A DNA stretch of 64,000 nucleotides, taken from assembly GCA_028874905.1 (NCBI GenBank), contig JAPPGZ010000092.1, forward strand, positions 13,300 through 77,299. The letters are read 5' to 3'. The notes under the pieces are model-generated. The model had not been told where the DNA came from and did no database searches. It worked only from the letters and a program-made list of their open reading frames with translations. The position numbers were made by a program, and so were the translations under genes. Each line of letters begins with the position of its first letter. Position 1 is the stretch's first letter. This document shows positions 30,801-38,281 of the stretch, one piece after another. This stretch comes from Gemmatimonadota bacterium. GTDB taxonomy: Bacteria; Gemmatimonadota; Gemmatimonadetes; Longimicrobiales; Gaopeijiaceae.

Positions 30801-31485
30801 GATGCTGCTGCACGAGCAGGTCTACGGCGACCGCTACCGGATCGAGTTCGGAAAGCGGCTGGAGCAGCAGTACGGCGACCAGCGCTTCGTGGACTCGGAG
30901 CGCCCGATGGTCGAGATCGACGGGACCCGGTCCGGAGACGGAACGGTAACCTATGACAAGGGAGGCTGGGTGCCGTGGATGCTCCAGCAGGAGATGGGAC
31001 GGGAGAACATCCTCGCCGGGCTCCAGGCCTTCATCGCGAAGTACAACCCGGACTCGGACTTCCCCGTGATCCAGGACATGCTGGCCGTGCTGCGCGACTT
31101 TGCGCCCGACACGGCTGCGTTCGATGCGTTCACCAAGCAGTGGTTCTTCGACGTGGTCGTGCCTGAGTACAGGTTCTCCGACGTGACGAAGACACAGGAG
31201 GGCGGTGAGTGGGTGGTGCGGGGGAAGCTGGAGAACGCGGGAACCGGGCGAATGCGCGTGCAGGTGGGCGCGACCTCAGGCGAGCGGTGGTCGGACGAGG
31301 GTGACGACGGGAGTCGCACCGTGGTGAACGAGGACTACCGCGACGCCCGCACCGAGGTGGAGCTGGGGGCGGGGGCGTCGGCCGAGTTCGTGATCCGCGC
31401 GTCCTTCGAGCCCGAGCGCGTGGTGATCGACCCGGATGTGCTGGTGCTGCAACTGAACCGGGATGCGGCAGTGTTCGAGTGGTGA
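27859..31485 (+). CDS. ABC-2 permease fused to M1-family metallopeptidase
   Basis: A 1208-aa fusion. Residues ~1-620 hold about twelve hydrophobic segments in two sets (beginning PAYWVLFVLLALLAWGF and MYLFVPLILWQAIL), consistent with a duplicated ABC-2 permease. After a last membrane span near residue 605-625 comes an extracytoplasmic M1 aminopeptidase-like region. The zinc motif is H950-EAA-H954 and the third ligand E974 lies in ILSEGMAHY, with 19 residues between rather than the usual 18. The classical GAMEN exopeptidase motif is not obvious. Such fusions are known, but the substrate and whether transport and cleavage are linked are not. GTG start set by GTGA overlap. Confidence 0.93.
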   Translation: MSAIARWWEVTRREVLSGLRRPAYWVLFVLLALLAWGFSEGGVTISSGDATIGGERAHITSMFGQGLIQTVLIMGFGAWFLAIAAGLVVIRDLELRVVELFHSTRLTPREYVWGKFAGALGIFIVVWLLYLCVAAGVNHIVEGGDAEHIGSFALGNYLYPTLLFGLPQILLFAGVPFFLGTWTRQPIVVFAFPVTVLLFTLFFLTTWSPDWLSPETNRLLMLLDPSGFRWLNETFLTVDRGVAFYNSAPIQPDTGFLLSRAAFGVLGLAAVAGATRSYVGRLRRGGSDSRVARFFRRRRERREGSFATVEPAAASLRGLGMATRPLGFWRAAQAIGREEIRELIRRPGMYLFVPLILWQAILNSLFAIGPFNSQILLTPGVMAARQLNTLALLICVLLLFYTVESLHKERGRQLAEIFNSTPIPTGSILLGKTVGNSVVAGLILVIGVIACGVVMLYRQLFQGSPVGFDIVPFVVTWGGVLVPTFIFWTALVTALFALFRNRYAVYAVGLFLIIFTAVRMAFLEPFGWVRNWMAWNAVQWTDMGTFSLNGRELLLNRILYLSLVPLLVFMAVKWFGRQDRDATRVLHRIRPRPILFGTPRVLAFAAPAIVLASVLFFGGRAGRQGEAAEEAGKDYWRENVATWTDFEMPSVSDVDVELDFEPAERSVAVEGEYTFHNHRDYAYEDIPVTAGQWDPIEWTLNGEAHEPDDRSNLFVFTPDEPLGPGDSLTIGFSYDLEFPLGMSREASGAGQFILESGIVLTAFTPTFMPVPGYLDNIGVDDDNSSEPPDYPDDFYEGETEPLFGWGGEPFTVRTQITLPEEYTANGVGQKVSDEVVDGRRTVVWETDHPVVLFNVVAGKYAVKEGDGTAIYYHPEHDYNIEEMSAALDAARKYFSEWFYPFPWDLLKISEFAAFATYAQGFPTNITFSEGIGFLARSDPRSHVAFMVVAHEAAHQWWGNLLTPGQGPGGNILSEGMAHYSTMLLHEQVYGDRYRIEFGKRLEQQYGDQRFVDSERPMVEIDGTRSGDGTVTYDKGGWVPWMLQQEMGRENILAGLQAFIAKYNPDSDFPVIQDMLAVLRDFAPDTAAFDAFTKQWFFDVVVPEYRFSDVTKTQEGGEWVVRGKLENAGTGRMRVQVGATSGERWSDEGDDGSRTVVNEDYRDARTEVELGAGASAEFVIRASFEPERVVIDPDVLVLQLNRDAAVFEW

Positions 31486-31497
31486 GGGGTCAGCGAA

Positions 31498-32097
31498 TCA
31501 GAGCTGGGCTTCGTTGATCGCCCTTCGCCCAGTCACTGCCGCATAGACCGCCCCGAGGGTGCCCCCTCCAATTCCCTGTCCTGCCAGATCACCGGCGATA
31601 GCGCCGACCAGAGCGGTACCCAGGACGGCCGCGATCAGCGCGACGACGCCCAGCGTGGCAAAGTGGCCAGGAGCACAGATCTGCGTCTTCAACACCCACC
31701 AGTGAACGAGCCAGAACGCGGCCAGTCCGAGCACCACGGCGACAGCCACGCTCCCGGCTTCGCCGGCGACCCCCGCCACCGCCTGCAATGCGCCCAGCGC
31801 GCCGGCACCGCCCGCCGCCCCAGCCAGCGCGGTCGCCAGCGCCGACCAGCCGGCCCATGAGACGTGCCGCCGGATCACCAGCCACTGCCCCACAGCGACC
31901 CCGAGCAGAACGCCCCCCATCGCCAGAGCCCCGACGGCCGCTTCGGCCGCGATCGGACCCAGAACGTTGCCCACGACCCCGCCCACGGCGATGCTGACGG
32001 GGCGCGCGAAGATCGCGCAGATCCAGCCCCCGACTCCACTGGCAAGGATCCAGGCCAGCCAAAGGGCTCTTGGCGTCGGACCCCCCGCACCGCTCAG
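31498..32097 (-). CDS. Small Ala/Gly-rich integral membrane protein
   Basis: About 199 aa with five or six hydrophobic segments (for example ALWLAWILASGVGGWICAIF and VAVAVVLGLAAFWLVHWWVL); I do not recognise a family. The reading frame runs into the 3' end of the dioxygenase gene. No ATG, GTG or TTG lies near the first membrane span. The nearest option is CTG at 32097, which overlaps the dioxygenase stop as CTGA; otherwise translation would begin at ATG 32229, inside the dioxygenase gene. The boundary is therefore uncertain. Confidence 0.55.
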   Translation of the reverse strand: MSGAGGPTPRALWLAWILASGVGGWICAIFARPVSIAVGGVVGNVLGPIAAEAAVGALAMGGVLLGVAVGQWLVIRRHVSWAGWSALATALAGAAGGAGALGALQAVAGVAGEAGSVAVAVVLGLAAFWLVHWWVLKTQICAPGHFATLGVVALIAAVLGTALVGAIAGDLAGQGIGGGTLGAVYAAVTGRRAINEAQL

Positions 32098-32918
32098 ACC
32101 GGCGCCTCCCCCCGGATCGTCACTCGATAACCCGACCGCGTCGCCGGCCAATAGTCCCAGATCGCGTGGTGCTGGGCACAGCGGTTGTCCCAGAACGCGA
32201 TCGAATTCCTGCGCCAGCGGAAGCGGCACTGGAAATCCGGGCGCGCGACGTGCTCGTACAGCAGGGCCAGAATCCCCCGGCTCTCCGATGGAGGCAGGCC
32301 CGCAATGTATTGCGTGAACATCGGGTTCACGAAGAGAGCCTTGCGGCCGGTGACCGGATGCGTTCGTACCACCGGATGCTCGGCCGACGGATAGCTGCGA
32401 CCGCCGTCGTCGCGGCCGATGAGCCGGTTTGTTTCGCGATAGTACGGCCCGCCGTCGTGCACCGCCGTCAGGCCGTCGAGAAAGGTCCGCATCCGCTCCG
32501 AGAGCGCCTCGTAGGCGGCGTACATGTTCGCGAAGAGCGTGTCACCCCCGGTCTCGGGCACCGTGTGTAGCCGCAGAATCGACCCCATCGGGGGCAGCGG
32601 ATCGCACGACACGTCGGAGTGCCACTGCTCACCCGCGACCCGTCGGGAGTTCTCGTCCGCGTGGATCGGCATCACCTCTGGGTGGCCGTCGACCCCCGGG
32701 TCGTTCGGGTGCGCGACCAGCTCGCCGAAGCGAGCGCCGAGCGCCTTCTGGCTCTCGATGGAGATGTCCTGGTCGCGGAAGAAGATGACGCAGTGCTCCA
32801 TGAGAGCGTCGTGAATCAGCTGGAAGTCGGAGTCGCTGACGTCGTCGAGGTCCAGACCGCGGACTTCCGCGCCGATCACGGGCGTGACGGGTCTGACCTG
32901 GGGGCTTGTTGTGGTCAT
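32094..32918 (-). CDS. TauD/TfdA-family Fe(II)/2-oxoglutarate dioxygenase
   Basis: A 274-aa alpha-ketoglutarate-dependent dioxygenase. The iron ligands are the H-x-D of EQWHSDVSC and the distal His in RCAQHHAIWDYWP; the 2-oxoglutarate arginine is in SGYRVTIRGE. Family members oxidise taurine, 2,4-D, alkyl sulfates or other small acids; nothing nearby decides the substrate. Start ATG 32918 is chosen because the conserved N-terminal segment (VTPVIGAEVRGLDL) begins about 11 residues later. It is divergent from the CocE-like gene. Confidence 0.93.
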   Translation of the reverse strand: MTTTSPQVRPVTPVIGAEVRGLDLDDVSDSDFQLIHDALMEHCVIFFRDQDISIESQKALGARFGELVAHPNDPGVDGHPEVMPIHADENSRRVAGEQWHSDVSCDPLPPMGSILRLHTVPETGGDTLFANMYAAYEALSERMRTFLDGLTAVHDGGPYYRETNRLIGRDDGGRSYPSAEHPVVRTHPVTGRKALFVNPMFTQYIAGLPPSESRGILALLYEHVARPDFQCRFRWRRNSIAFWDNRCAQHHAIWDYWPATRSGYRVTIRGEAPV

Positions 32919-33015
32919 GCGCCGAATATCGACGGACTCGCCGCGGTCGGCAACGCAGCGTATCTGTTTCTCCTGGTGAAGTGGTCGAAACGTCCTGTCC
33001 CGAAAGCGTGAGTAC

Positions 33016-34929
33016 ATGAGAACGAAGGTTGCAATTCTGCTGGCGTTTTGCGCATTGGCCTGCGACTCACCCGGCACGCCTGCCGGAGGTTCGCCCTGGG
33101 ATCGCACACGCGAGGCCCCGAACGGTGGCGACGATGCCCACTTGGCCTGGCTCGAAGACAACTACGACAAGAGCGAGCACATGGTCCCCATGCGTGACGG
33201 GGCTGAGCTGTACACGATCGTCTACACACCGCGCTTCGCGACGGAACCCTTGCCGATCATGCTGTTCCGCACGCCGTACTCGATTGCGCCGTACGAGCCA
33301 GGCGAGTACCGCAATCCTCTCGGGCCATCCGCCGAGTTCGACCGGGCGGGCTACGTGTTCGTCTTTCAGGACGTACGCGGCAAGTTCCGGTCGGAGGGCG
33401 AATTCGAGGTCATCCGCCCGCTGGCGCCGAAACCCAAGGGGCCGACTACGGTCGACGAGAGCACTGACAACTACGATGCGATCGAGTGGGCGCTCGCGAA
33501 TGTGGAGGGTCACAATGGCAGGGTGGGGCAGTGGGGGATCTCGTACCCGGGCTGGCAGACCGTCATGGGGATGGTGGACGCGCACCCGGCACTCGCCGCG
33601 TCGTCTCCTCAAGCCTCCCCTTCCGACATGTTCATAGGGGACGATTGGCACCACAACGGCGCCTTCAGGGTCATGTACGCCTTCTCCTGGCTCGCCAGAA
33701 ACGCACGCAGGCGAGATGGGCCCACCGACGCTCGGGAGGGTGCCTTCGACTACGGCACCGACTCCGGCTACGACTTCTTCCTCGCTGCGGGCTCCGCCGC
33801 GAACATCGACGACCTGTATTTCCATGGCGATGTCCCGGCGTGGAGTGATTTCATCGAGCACGACACGTACGACGAGTACTGGCAGCGGCAGAACGCGCTT
33901 CCGCACCTGCGCGGCATCGAGCACCCGATCCTGAATGTCGCGGGCTGGTTCGACACCGAGGACTTCTACGGTCCGATGTCGATCTACAGCACGATCGAGG
34001 CAGAGAATCCGGGCACCGAGAACACACTCGTGGCGGGTCCGTGGCTGCACGGCGGCTGGTCGCGCATGCTAGGCGATCACCTGGGATGCATCGAGTTTGT
34101 CGACGAGACGTCCGTGACGTTCCAGCGGGAGGCGCAGTTCCCGTTCTTCGAGCATCATCTGCGCGGGGCCGACGGGTGGACACCGCACGAGGCGTTCGTC
34201 TTCGAGACGGGCTCGAATGTGTGGCGCACGCACGAAGCCTGGCCGCCGGCGGGCGTCGAGCCGGTGTCGCTCTACCTGGCCGACGATCGCACGCTTTCCT
34301 TCGATCCGCCGTCCGGCCCGGGTGGCTCGGACAGCTATGTCAGCGACCCGAACAACCCCGTTCCATTCTCGGCGGAGGAGCGCACGACGCTCGGGCATCT
34401 CTGGAAGATTGAGGACCAGCGCTTCGCGTCGGCGCGGCGAGACGTGCTCGTGTACGAGTCGGAGCCGCTGGCGGACGACCTCACCATCGCGGGGCCGATC
34501 CTGGCGGACATCTTCGTGTCTACGACGGGCACCGATTCCGACTGGATCGTGAAGGTCATCGACGTCTACCCGGACGAAGCTCCGGAGTCACCCTTCTGCG
34601 ATGTGCCGATGGGCGGCTACCAGATGCACCTGGCGGGCGAGATCATGCGCGGTCGCTTCCGCAACAGCCTGGAACACCCGGAGGCGATGGTGTCGGGCGA
34701 AGTCACGCCGATCCACATCGATCTGCGCGACCGCTACCACACGTTCAAGGCCGGCCACCGGATCATGGTGCACGTGCAGAGCTCGTGGTTCCCCGCGTAC
34801 GACCGCAATCCGCAGCAGTTCGTCAACACGTACACGGCGCGTCCCGATGACTACCTGGTTGCCTCCCAGACCGTGCACCGGGGCCCGGACTATCCGTCGC
34901 GGGTGACGTTGGGGGTGTTGAAGGACTGA
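33016..34929 (+). CDS. CocE/NonD-family hydrolase lipoprotein
   Basis: A 637-aa serine hydrolase of the X-Pro dipeptidyl-peptidase S15/cocaine esterase family. A lipoprotein signal with lipobox ALAC places Cys16 at the mature N terminus. The nucleophile is S176 in WGISYPGW; the acid/His are in VAGWFDTEDFYG and the VAGPWLHGGWS segment. The C-terminal jelly-roll domain (about 400-637) includes GPILADIFVSTTGTDSDW and a YHTFKAGHRIMVHVQSSWF segment. It probably hydrolyses acylated or N-terminally blocked compounds at the cell surface. Confidence 0.93.
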   Translation: MRTKVAILLAFCALACDSPGTPAGGSPWDRTREAPNGGDDAHLAWLEDNYDKSEHMVPMRDGAELYTIVYTPRFATEPLPIMLFRTPYSIAPYEPGEYRNPLGPSAEFDRAGYVFVFQDVRGKFRSEGEFEVIRPLAPKPKGPTTVDESTDNYDAIEWALANVEGHNGRVGQWGISYPGWQTVMGMVDAHPALAASSPQASPSDMFIGDDWHHNGAFRVMYAFSWLARNARRRDGPTDAREGAFDYGTDSGYDFFLAAGSAANIDDLYFHGDVPAWSDFIEHDTYDEYWQRQNALPHLRGIEHPILNVAGWFDTEDFYGPMSIYSTIEAENPGTENTLVAGPWLHGGWSRMLGDHLGCIEFVDETSVTFQREAQFPFFEHHLRGADGWTPHEAFVFETGSNVWRTHEAWPPAGVEPVSLYLADDRTLSFDPPSGPGGSDSYVSDPNNPVPFSAEERTTLGHLWKIEDQRFASARRDVLVYESEPLADDLTIAGPILADIFVSTTGTDSDWIVKVIDVYPDEAPESPFCDVPMGGYQMHLAGEIMRGRFRNSLEHPEAMVSGEVTPIHIDLRDRYHTFKAGHRIMVHVQSSWFPAYDRNPQQFVNTYTARPDDYLVASQTVHRGPDYPSRVTLGVLKD

Positions 34930-34933
34930 AATC

Positions 34934-34972
34934 TGTCAACTCCGGTTGACATGATGTGAACTGGAGTTGACA
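34934..34972. promoter_or_regulatory. GTTGACA half-site array in a convergent spacer
   Basis: TGTCAACTCCGGTTGACA at 34934-34951 is a perfect 7-bp inverted repeat with a 4-bp centre, and a third GTTGACA follows at 34966-34972, 21 bp after the previous one. TGTCAACTCC (34934-34943) and GGAGTTGACA (34963-34972) are also perfect inverses. The array lies between the 3' ends of the CocE-like and GH4 genes, where an operator is unexpected. No T-run follows, so a classical intrinsic terminator is unlikely. It could be a relic promoter or serve an unannotated transcript. Confidence 0.5.
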
Positions 34973-35038
34973 TCCGCCGGCGTCGGGCCGCTCCACCTGG
35001 CGACCGACTACAATGGACGCGGGAGGGCTCAGGGGGTA

Positions 35039-36412
35039 TCACCACTCCAACAGCGGCAGCACCTCCTCCTGTAGTCGGCACATCTCGTTGATGAGGCCAA
35101 CCGCCTGCCGGTATGACTCGGTAGTGGGATCCAGGAGCAGGGCCTGCAGCAGGGGGCGGCGGGAACGGGCCGCGAAGGCGTCGACGAGGAGGCGGTTGAT
35201 GCTGGTCTGGGTGCGCAGCAGGGCGAGGATGCCCTCGGGTAGGCGCTGCATTTGCATGGGATGGAGGCCGGACCGGCCCGCTGTTGCGGGGATCTCGACC
35301 ACGGCGCCGTCGGGCAGGCCGGGTGAGTAGCCCGCGTTGGGGATGTTGATCGCTTCGAGGTAGCGTTCTTCACGGCAAAGGACGCCTTCGAGGAGGGGCG
35401 CCGCGAGTTCGCCTGAGGGCTCCAGGGGTGCCTGCTCGACCTCGCCCGCCCGCTCCTCGCGGCTTCCACGAGCCCATTCGCGGCGTTTGTCCGGAAACAG
35501 CGGCGTGTCCGTAGGCTTGTCCCCGAGGTTGTAGATCCAGGTGGGGATCTCGCCGGTCTCCCAGGGGTGGCCCTCGGCGGGGTCGTAGAAGAACTGGAGC
35601 GTACTGCTGGCGAGGAAATCGCCCGCCCAGCGGATGTATTCGCCGATGTGGTTGGCGCCGGGGCTCGGAAAGCGCCCAAAAACCCGGAAGAGCGTGCGGC
35701 TGAGCGCGATCTCATCCCAGTCGTGCAACCAGTCGGCTGTGCGCTCGCGCTCGACCAGGCGCGGGTAAAGGTCCTCGCCCGTCTGGCGATCCCGGACGGA
35801 CTCGAACCAGGAGAAGTGGTTCAGCCCGCTGGCCCGCGCATCGAGGCGCTCGCGCGGCAGTTCCAGCAGGCGCGCCATCTGCTCGATCCCGTGGAAAACT
35901 CCGTGGCAGAGGCCGACGACCCGCACGTCCGTGAGGCGGCTCACCGCTTCGCACAGCTTGGTCAGAGGGTTGGTGTAGTTGACGAGCCAGGCGTTGGGGC
36001 AGTGAGTCTCCATGGCGCTGGCGACTTCGATGGTCGGACCCATGTTGCGCAGGGCGTGGAAGAGTCCGCCGGGTCCCCCGTTCTCACCGTAGATCTGGCG
36101 GAAGCCGAAGCTCCGGGGGACGTGGAAGTCCTGTGCCCAGTAGAAATAGCGGTTCATCTCGATGGAGAGGATGACGGCGTCGGCGCCGGGCAGCGCGTCT
36201 GCCACGCGGGTTGATGCGGACACGGTAGCGGACCGGCCCAGGCGTTCCGCGACGGCTTCGGCGTATGCCTGCGCGCGGGGCAGACCGGACGGGTCGATGT
36301 CGACCAGTGCGATTTCGATACCGGTGTCGCAGAGGGGGTCGCTCAGGAGGATGTCCCGGATGGACGCGGGGCCGAATTCGCGGCTGCCGGCGCCGACAAG
36401 GACGATCTTCAC
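35039..36412 (-). CDS. GH4-family NAD-dependent glycosidase (alpha-galactosidase/alpha-glucosidase type)
   Basis: A 457-aa glycoside hydrolase family 4 enzyme, which uses NAD+ and a divalent metal for an oxidation-elimination mechanism. The NAD site is VGAGSREFGPASIRDIL at the N terminus; NYTNPLTKLCEAV, the metal Cys/His in GLCHGVFHG and GLNHFSWF are the family landmarks. The CHG and NHFSWF forms favour the alpha-galactosidase/alpha-glucosidase branch over 6-phospho-glycosidases. GTG 36412 overlaps the stop of the symporter gene as GTGA, which suggests that the sugar taken up by the symporter is the substrate. Confidence 0.9.
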   Translation of the reverse strand: MKIVLVGAGSREFGPASIRDILLSDPLCDTGIEIALVDIDPSGLPRAQAYAEAVAERLGRSATVSASTRVADALPGADAVILSIEMNRYFYWAQDFHVPRSFGFRQIYGENGGPGGLFHALRNMGPTIEVASAMETHCPNAWLVNYTNPLTKLCEAVSRLTDVRVVGLCHGVFHGIEQMARLLELPRERLDARASGLNHFSWFESVRDRQTGEDLYPRLVERERTADWLHDWDEIALSRTLFRVFGRFPSPGANHIGEYIRWAGDFLASSTLQFFYDPAEGHPWETGEIPTWIYNLGDKPTDTPLFPDKRREWARGSREERAGEVEQAPLEPSGELAAPLLEGVLCREERYLEAINIPNAGYSPGLPDGAVVEIPATAGRSGLHPMQMQRLPEGILALLRTQTSINRLLVDAFAARSRRPLLQALLLDPTTESYRQAVGLINEMCRLQEEVLPLLEW

Positions 36413-38208
36413 GGAGCCAGGGACGGGTTGTCCGCGTCCGCGAGCCGCACGGTCGCGGCCGCGGCGGCCATGGACACGCCCAGCAGCAGCAAGCCGACTC
36501 CGGCACGGCCGGTGAGCATGCATCCGATCCCGAGCAGGCTGCCGTAGACGAACAGCCCGCCAAGGACGAAGCCCGTCCACATGCGGGAGGCGGGGGGATC
36601 GGACGACACCACGCCCGTTCGGGCGGCAACGGGCGCCCACCATCCGCCGGGTCGCACGCGGCGGTGGAAGCGATCGAGGACTTCGTGTTTTTCGGGGGTT
36701 GTGAAGCGAATCACAATCAGCCAGAACAGTGTGCAGGTGACGAGGATGACGACTGCGCGCACCAGATCCATCTCGGGAGCGTAGAAGGAGTTGGCCATCT
36801 CCAGCAACGCCGTGGGCATGGGAATGGCGCTCTGGGCCGCGCTCAGCAGCAGCCGGCCGTTGGCCAGCACGATGGAACCCGCCATCGCCGCAATCTCGGC
36901 CCACGCGTTCACCCGCCACCAGTACCACCGAAGCAGCCACACGATCGCTACACCCGCCGTGAGTTCGATGATGTAGATCCAGCCCCTCTGGATCGACTCC
37001 ATCTGCCACGCCACGAAGGCCGCCAACACCGCGAGCCCCACCACCGCAACGCGCGACGCAGCAACGTAATGGAGTTCGGACCCGTCACGTTTGACGAAGC
37101 GGCGGTAGATGTCGTTCACCATGTACGAAGCGCCCCAGCACAGGTGCGTATCCATCGTGCTCATGAACGCGGCGAGGAAGGTTGCGACCATCAGCCCGCG
37201 CAGCCCCACGGGCATGAGTTCGCGGATCATCATGGGGTAGGCGAGTTCGGGATCGGCCATGAGCGCCGGATCCGCACCGGGTCCCGCCGGGAACACCAGC
37301 AGCGACCCCAGGCCGGCCACGATCCACGGCCAGGTCAGCAGAACCGTTCCGGCGAACGCGAACCACAGCGAGGCCATTACCGACTGCCGCTCGTCGCGGG
37401 TGGCAAACAGGCGCTGTGCGACGTACCCGTCGCCCTGCCCGCTCCTCATCCACAGGATCAGGATCAGGCAAAGGAACGATAGGAACTCCAGCGACGATGC
37501 GCCCGTCGCGCTCGGCACCAGGTCGAGTGCGCCGGAGGGGGCGGCCGGAGCCTCCCGGATGGCTGCCGCCATCGCGGCCGGGCCGCCGAACCGCGCCAGC
37601 ACGATCCCCGCAAGGGTGATCGACCCCAGCATTCCCGCCACGAACTGCAGCACGTCGGTGACCACGACGCCCCAGAGGCCGGACGCCACGGTATACACGA
37701 GGGCGAGGCCGACACACACCGCGAGGGTCAGTGCCGCGTCCCATCCGAGCAGCACGTCGGCGAACTTGACCATGGCCAGCATCACCCAGCCCATGACGAC
37801 GGCATTCTTGAGCAGTCCCTGGTAGACGGCCGAGAAGCCGCGCAGGATCCGGGCTGGGGCACCACCGTAACGAAGCTCGATCATCTCGGCGTCGGTAAGG
37901 ATCCCGGCGCGCCGCCACAGCCGTGCATAGAAGAAGGTCAGCATCAGAATGCCTGCCGCCTCATACCACCACAGCCAGTTGCCGAAGACTCCCTGCCGCC
38001 GGACGAGGGCCGCGGTGGCGAGAGGCGCGTCGCTGGCGAACCACGTAGCCGCGATCGATGTGCCGGCAATCCACCAGGGAAGGGACCGGCCTGCCACGAA
38101 GAAATCCTCGACGCTACGTCCGGCCCGCCGCGCGAGGCGCAGGCCGATGGTCAGAGTCAGCGCGCCGTATGCGGCGACGACGATCCAGTCAATAGCTGTG
38201 AGGGTCAC
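36409..38208 (-). CDS. Sodium:solute symporter (SSS family)
   Basis: A 599-aa inner-membrane transporter with about 13-14 hydrophobic segments. The N terminus (DWIVVAAYGALTLTIG, then SVEDFFVAGRSLPWWIAGTS) and FLAAFMSTMDTHLCWGASYMVNDIYRRF are characteristic of SGLT-like SSS carriers. It is translationally coupled to the GH4 glycosidase, supporting a sugar or glycoside substrate driven by sodium. It follows the PIG-L gene by 73 bp and a ribosome site-like GGGAGGAAAG lies in that gap on the opposite sense, so separate expression is possible. Confidence 0.93.
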   Translation of the reverse strand: MTLTAIDWIVVAAYGALTLTIGLRLARRAGRSVEDFFVAGRSLPWWIAGTSIAATWFASDAPLATAALVRRQGVFGNWLWWYEAAGILMLTFFYARLWRRAGILTDAEMIELRYGGAPARILRGFSAVYQGLLKNAVVMGWVMLAMVKFADVLLGWDAALTLAVCVGLALVYTVASGLWGVVVTDVLQFVAGMLGSITLAGIVLARFGGPAAMAAAIREAPAAPSGALDLVPSATGASSLEFLSFLCLILILWMRSGQGDGYVAQRLFATRDERQSVMASLWFAFAGTVLLTWPWIVAGLGSLLVFPAGPGADPALMADPELAYPMMIRELMPVGLRGLMVATFLAAFMSTMDTHLCWGASYMVNDIYRRFVKRDGSELHYVAASRVAVVGLAVLAAFVAWQMESIQRGWIYIIELTAGVAIVWLLRWYWWRVNAWAEIAAMAGSIVLANGRLLLSAAQSAIPMPTALLEMANSFYAPEMDLVRAVVILVTCTLFWLIVIRFTTPEKHEVLDRFHRRVRPGGWWAPVAARTGVVSSDPPASRMWTGFVLGGLFVYGSLLGIGCMLTGRAGVGLLLLGVSMAAAAATVRLADADNPSLAP

Positions 38209-38281
38209 GGGCCGGGTTCAGCGGGAGGAAAGGCGTGGGAGCGTGGGGCAGAGGCGGCTCGGACGCCGCCATCGCCGGGCG

